Source: an uncultured Anaerolineaceae bacterium
Lineage (GTDB): Bacteria; Chloroflexota; Anaerolineae; Promineifilales; Promineifilaceae
Reading direction: 5' to 3'
DNA: 12,039 bases
Assembly: GCA_937967805.1 (NCBI GenBank)
Contig: CALBTC010000473.1
Span: 1-12,039 of the forward strand
The translations under genes and the position numbers were made by a program. Each line of letters opens with the position of its first letter. Position 1 is the stretch's first letter. The notes beneath the pieces are model-generated. The model was given only the letters and a program-made list of their open reading frames with translations, was not told the origin of the DNA and did no database searches. Below, piece after piece: positions 7,141 to 12,039 of this stretch.

Positions 7141-10014
7141 ATGGCAGAACAGTCTTTACGTTTACCATCTGTCCGCGCCGATGCACCTGACATCGAAGAT
7201 AAGCTTGGCTTTGCCCCTTATGCCAGAACAATCAGCCAGATCATTTTAGATGACAATGTAGAAACTCCGTTAACCATCGGTATTTTTGGCAGTTGGGGCA
7301 GCGGCAAAACAACCCTGATGCGCATGGTTGAGTATCAAATTCAGGAAGCCGCTTTGCAAAACCCCCAACGATTGACCCTGCCGATCTGGTTCAATGCCTG
7401 GCTCTACAGCAAAGAGGAGGTGTTGTGGCGGGCGCTGCTGGCCCAGGTGATAACGGCCGTTGGCCGCATGGATGTGCCTACCGATCCAGAAAAGCGTCAA
7501 AAAAAGAATGAGCAGTTAGAAGCGCTCAGAACCCGGCTCTATCGCACGTTGGGGGCGAGTGAACTGGGCTCACTCTCCTTCGATATGGCCGATTTGCTCC
7601 AATCGAGCGGTTCTGGTGCCCAGCTTACGCTGACGCTGCAGCAAGGGTTTGATTTATTTGAGAAAGTTGGCTCTGCTGCTGCAGAAGGTGAGAACGGTCA
7701 AGAGGATGGCGAGCAGCCGGGGGGCGTATCCGAGCCAACACAACTGGCCAAGATGTTGGCGTTTCGCAAGCAGGTTCAACAAGCGGCCACCGATTTAGAG
7801 CAAGGCCGTCTGGAGTCGCTAGATAAGTTTCGGGCTGAGTTTGATGAATTGATGCGTGAATATGTAAGTGATGAAGGTTATCTGGTCGTCTTTGTTGATG
7901 ATTTGGATCGCTGCCTGCCGGAAAAGGCCGTCGAGGTGTTAGAGGCGATCAAGCTGTTTTTGGACGTGGAAGGCTGCATTTTTATTTTGGCCATTGATCA
8001 GGCGGTCGTCGAACGGGGGATTCAACTGCGCTACCGCGAATTAGGTGAAGCGACTGAAGAAGACGGTGAAAGGGTGATCGACGGCAGCCGCTATCTGGAG
8101 AAGATTGTCCAGATTCCATTTATGCTGCCGCCCATCAGCCCCCGTACGATGGGCCAATACGTGGCGTCTCTGGCACCTGACTTACCCGATCCGGAATGTG
8201 GCAATGTATTTGCCCAGGGGCTGGAGGCCAATCCACGGCATGTCAAGCGGGCGATCAACATTTTTTCGCTGTTATGGCGTCTGGCTCAAAATAAATCGGA
8301 GCTGACGGCGCTGGTGGACCCGGTTCGCCTGGCCAAGCTGGTGGTCTTGCAGCAGCGGCATGAGAATTTGTACGAGCTGCTTCGTAAAAACCCGGCTCGC
8401 CTGCGCGATTGGGAGGCAAACATGCGCAACCTGACAGAAGGGCAGTCGTTGCGCTCTGTGTTGGAGAATGCGGACTTCGAGGGGATTGATGAGGAAGAGC
8501 TGCAAAACCTGCGCGGTTTGCTGACCATGCATGATCAGACGCGGATGGATATGAATTTTTCTGACCTGGAGCCCGATGAACTTCATGCGTATGTCTATCT
8601 GGCCAGCGCTGTAGAGGAGACCACGCCCGCGGTACAGCAAGAAGTGAAGCAAACGGCCGTTCCCTCCTTTTCCCCAAAAGGTTTGGACGAAGAGAGCAGC
8701 GACGAACTATTAGCGGAAGATGAAGCGGGCGTGGTCATGGAAGAGCCAGGACCCCAATTTGTTTCCGTACACTCTGGCCTGGAGGAAGCCAGACTCAGCT
8801 TTGCCACCGCTACCCTGTTTCGCGACTTAGATAAGCAGTTGGCCCAGTTTGACGCCGATCCATTTGACGTGACACAGGGCATGAAAATGGCTGAACTGCT
8901 GGCAACGGCCGGTTGGCAGCTTTATGATCAGATCATTACCCCGGAAGCCCGGACGGTTTTGGAAGGGCAGTTGGCAGAAGCAACGCAGCTTCGCGTTGCG
9001 CCGGGGCGTGGCCAGGAGCGCATCCCCTGGGAAATATTGTATGACGGACCGCCGCCCTCGGGCAGCCAGCCACTGCGCAAAATGAGGCAGCCGTTGGAAA
9101 CGGCCGATCTCGACCCTGACCGTTTTTGGGGATTTAAACACATAATTGAGCGGCCTGGTTCCGGATACGGCCGTGCGGATGAGATATTGGCGGGGCAAGA
9201 CAAACCGCTGCTCCTGGCTCACGTCGGCGCAAACACGCCGGAGGCAGCCTCAGTTGAGCAATCATTGAGGGCATTTTCAGAATCGGGTTTCCAGGCATTG
9301 CATTCACCTGACGACTTATTCAGCAGCTTGACGATGACCTCGGATCCGGCACGAGTTTACATTCTGCGCGCCCAGGCTGGAATTGAACAGGGTGAAACCT
9401 GGATCGGGCTCGGCTTTGAACAAACGAATCGTGCTGACCTGTCGAATTTAGTTAATTTATTGAATAGACATTTTGACTTGAACGAATTGGAAGAATTAGC
9501 TTTTTATCTCAATATTCGATTCGATGACATATCTGGCGAATCAAAAACGTCTAAGACAAGAGAGCTCGTTCTTTATCTTGAACGACGCGATCGGATTGCC
9601 GAACTGGTCCAGAAGTTCAAAGAACTTCGCCCCAAGGTAGATATTGATTCAATATTTTCGCCTAACCTGGTTCGCCTGACGCGAAAGCGGCTAGAGAGTT
9701 GGACGGCGCAAGGGCCAATAAATGCCATTCTGATTCTTGACGTGGATAAAGGTTTGGTCCAGGCAGAAGATTGGTCTGCCTGGCTCGCTTTATTTTATCG
9801 CATGGGTTTTGCCGGAGTCGTGGCACCAACAATTGCTCCAGATTTAGGACGTTCCTGGCCCTTCATCCAGCAGTTGCTTAGGGATTTCTCAAATGGCGCT
9901 CCGCTGGGCGTAGCGCTGCGTCAGGCGCGTCGCGACTTGTGGGAAAAAGAAAAAGATCCCGTAGGCTTGTTCTATGCTCATTTTGGGCCGGCAGCTTTAC
10001 GGATCAGCCCATAA
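7141..10014 (+). CDS. KAP-family P-loop NTPase with effector-associated domain inside a catalytically dead CHAT-like region
   Basis: This 957-residue protein begins with a KAP NTPase module at about 20-400. It has Walker [10 protein letters not shown] at 50-58, the KAP motif IWFNAWLY at 82-89, Walker [12 protein letters not shown] at 248-258, [14 protein letters not shown] at 318-331, and [12 protein letters not shown] at 364-375 as a sensor-like segment. KAP proteins often carry membrane helices between Walker A and B. None is visible here, only a charged, partly coiled insert (about 110-240), so a soluble protein is likely. An acidic low-complexity linker follows (about 491-545). A CHAT-like region comprises about 585-762 (IPWEILYDG at 628-636) and 855-957, but Gln745 and Val868 sit where the catalytic His and Cys of the neighbour fall. 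Between the two halves, residues 766-832 form an effector-associated/death-like helical domain. GGAG at 7129-7132 is eight bases before the ATG. A switch/adaptor role beside the SIR2-CHAT protein is inferred. Confidence 0.85.
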   Translation: MAEQSLRLPSVRADAPDIEDKLGFAPYARTISQIILDDNVETPLTIGIFGSWGSGKTTLMRMVEYQIQEAALQNPQRLTLPIWFNAWLYSKEEVLWRALLAQVITAVGRMDVPTDPEKRQKKNEQLEALRTRLYRTLGASELGSLSFDMADLLQSSGSGAQLTLTLQQGFDLFEKVGSAAAEGENGQEDGEQPGGVSEPTQLAKMLAFRKQVQQAATDLEQGRLESLDKFRAEFDELMREYVSDEGYLVVFVDDLDRCLPEKAVEVLEAIKLFLDVEGCIFILAIDQAVVERGIQLRYRELGEATEEDGERVIDGSRYLEKIVQIPFMLPPISPRTMGQYVASLAPDLPDPECGNVFAQGLEANPRHVKRAINIFSLLWRLAQNKSELTALVDPVRLAKLVVLQQRHENLYELLRKNPARLRDWEANMRNLTEGQSLRSVLENADFEGIDEEELQNLRGLLTMHDQTRMDMNFSDLEPDELHAYVYLASAVEETTPAVQQEVKQTAVPSFSPKGLDEESSDELLAEDEAGVVMEEPGPQFVSVHSGLEEARLSFATATLFRDLDKQLAQFDADPFDVTQGMKMAELLATAGWQLYDQIITPEARTVLEGQLAEATQLRVAPGRGQERIPWEILYDGPPPSGSQPLRKMRQPLETADLDPDRFWGFKHIIERPGSGYGRADEILAGQDKPLLLAHVGANTPEAASVEQSLRAFSESGFQALHSPDDLFSSLTMTSDPARVYILRAQAGIEQGETWIGLGFEQTNRADLSNLVNLLNRHFDLNELEELAFYLNIRFDDISGESKTSKTRELVLYLERRDRIAELVQKFKELRPKVDIDSIFSPNLVRLTRKRLESWTAQGPINAILILDVDKGLVQAEDWSAWLALFYRMGFAGVVAPTIAPDLGRSWPFIQQLLRDFSNGAPLGVALRQARRDLWEKEKDPVGLFYAHFGPAALRISP
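9436..9636 (+). other. Effector-associated (EAD/death-like) domain insert
   Basis: Residues 766-832 of the KAP protein. The pattern is a short helical bundle with [17 protein letters not shown] at 774-790, an Ile-Arg-Phe-Asp-Asp stretch, [20 protein letters not shown] at 797-816, then [11 protein letters not shown] at 821-831. This spacing matches EAD modules that mediate like-with-like contacts between bacterial NTPases and effectors. Counting by hand, 9421-9660 is 91/240 G+C (38%), against 34/60 just before and 36/60 just after. That contrast suggests the module was inserted. I do not assign an EAD subtype number. Confidence 0.7.
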
Positions 10015-11062
10015 TCTCCTTACGTACCACGGGTGCCACTTTGGTTCCCAATAATTCAATCGCGTGCATCATCTTGTCGTGGGGCATGGTGCCCACGCTC
10101 ATTTGTAACAAAAAGCGGTCGTGGTTGAAAAGCTCGTGCTGGTACAAAATCTTCTCGATGATCTCATCCGGACTGCCCACAAAATTGGCACCGCGCAGGG
10201 TGGTGGAAGCGTCGAACTGTTGGCGGCTCATCGGCGGCCAGCCGCGCTCCTGGCCAATTTTGTTCATCACCTGGGCAAAGGGTGGGAAGGCAACGTCGCG
10301 GGCTTCCTGGGCATCGTCGGCGATGAAGCCGTGGGAGTTGATGCTCAGCGCCAGTTTGGAGCGGTCGTGCCCGGCCTGAGCCACGGCACGGTTGTACAAA
10401 TCCACCAACCCGGCAAACTGCTCCGGGATTCCACCAATGATCGCCAGGGCCATTGGCAGCCCTAGGGTGGCCGCCCGCACCACCGATTCCGGCGTGCCGC
10501 CCACGGCAATCCACACCGGCAGTGGGTCTTGGATTGGCCGAGGGTAGACGCCTTGCCCTGTCAGCGGGGCGCGGTGCCGGCCGGACCAATGCACCTCAAC
10601 TTGCTCGCGCACTTTTAGCAGCAGCTCCAGCTTCTCAGAAAAGAGCGTATTGTAATCGCGCAGCTCATAGCCAAACAGCGGGAATGATTCGATAAAGGAA
10701 CCGCGTCCGGCCATGATTTCGGCACGGCCGTTTGACAGCAAATCCAGCGTAGCAAACTGTTGAAACACCCGTACCGGATCGTCGGAACTAAGCACGGAGA
10801 CGGCGCTGCTGAGGCGAATGCGTTTGGTACGTGCCGCCGCTGCCGCCAAAATAACCGCCGGTGCCGATGAAACAAAGTCAGGCCGGTGGTGTTCGCCCAG
10901 TCCAAACACGTCCAGCCCTACCTGGTCAGCCAGCTCGATGGTTTCGATAAGCTCCTCTAGCCGTTGAGCGGGGGTGATCATCTCCCCCGTTTTGGGATCC
11001 GGCGTCAGTTCGGCAAAGGAGTAGAGGCCGATTTCGAATGGTTCTGGCGTGTGATTGGACAT
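10004..11062 (-). CDS. LLM-class flavin-dependent oxidoreductase (luciferase-like monooxygenase)
   Basis: This 352-residue TIM-barrel protein of the bacterial luciferase-like superfamily resembles the Atu2307/SP_0267 type. Enzymes of this class use reduced FMN or F420 to oxidise small organic substrates. Motifs include GLYSFAEL at 12-19, [16 protein letters not shown] at 55-70 (the conserved His-His stretch near the flavin), [19 protein letters not shown] at 81-99, and [18 protein letters not shown] at 115-132. The length is typical. The start ATG at 11062 (complement) has GAGGA (complement of 11069-11073) six bases upstream. It is the second gene after threonine synthase, with 12 bases between, so co-transcription is likely although no pathway link is evident. 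Its last 11 bases overlap the end of the convergent KAP gene. The substrate is unknown. Confidence 0.9.
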   Translation of the reverse strand: MSNHTPEPFEIGLYSFAELTPDPKTGEMITPAQRLEELIETIELADQVGLDVFGLGEHHRPDFVSSAPAVILAAAAARTKRIRLSSAVSVLSSDDPVRVFQQFATLDLLSNGRAEIMAGRGSFIESFPLFGYELRDYNTLFSEKLELLLKVREQVEVHWSGRHRAPLTGQGVYPRPIQDPLPVWIAVGGTPESVVRAATLGLPMALAIIGGIPEQFAGLVDLYNRAVAQAGHDRSKLALSINSHGFIADDAQEARDVAFPPFAQVMNKIGQERGWPPMSRQQFDASTTLRGANFVGSPDEIIEKILYQHELFNHDRFLLQMSVGTMPHDKMMHAIELLGTKVAPVVRKEIMG

Positions 11063-11074
11063 GTAATTTCCTCA

Positions 11075-12039
<965 letters not shown>

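Noticed and set aside
10121..10465. 114-residue plus-strand frame opposite the flavin oxidoreductase
   Set aside because: It is a shadow of a clearly recognised luciferase-like gene on the other strand, with no independent motif.

Overview
The window reads as a bacterial chromosome segment, most likely from the Chloroflexota (Anaerolineae-like). That placement is an inference from three things: the BMP-type sugar/nucleoside ABC importer with an acidic Thr-rich lipoprotein linker, the multidomain SIR2/CHAT/KAP proteins, and a mid-50s GC content judged by eye. No 16S rRNA or other decisive marker is present. Coding density is very high. The largest gene-free stretch is about 137 bases (1377-1513), so no gap exceeds 300 bases. 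I saw no tRNA, rRNA, CRISPR array or insertion sequence.

Region 1 (36-5047, plus strand) is a four-gene ABC importer operon of the BMP/PnrA/NupNOPQ class. It holds a substrate-binding lipoprotein, a double-domain ATPase and two dissimilar permeases, which overlap or nearly abut. A 13-bp hairpin sits between the binding-protein gene and the ATPase gene and probably lowers downstream expression or protects the upstream mRNA. The likely substrate is a nucleoside or a related simple sugar-containing compound.

Region 2 (5079-10014, plus strand) follows only 31 bases later and is the unusual part. Gene one encodes a SIR2-like domain whose key residues are replaced, fused to a CHAT caspase-like protease with an intact His/Cys pair. 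Gene two encodes a KAP-family P-loop NTPase followed by a second CHAT-like fold that has lost both catalytic residues. That second CHAT-like fold is interrupted by an effector-associated (death-like) domain lying in a distinctly AT-rich patch. The pair looks like a conflict or immune module: an NTPase switch/sensor with an EAD adaptor, plus a protease effector. This role is inferred from domain content and has not been demonstrated.

Region 3 (10004-12039, minus strand) is convergent with region 2, overlapping it by 11 bases. It is a housekeeping pair: threonine synthase, cut by the window edge at its 5' end, followed 12 bases later by an LLM-class flavin-dependent oxidoreductase.

Across the window, from about 2.9 kb onward, the palindrome ACGGCCGT occurs 11 times against well under one expected by composition. 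It resembles a genome-wide highly iterated palindrome of the HIP1 kind.
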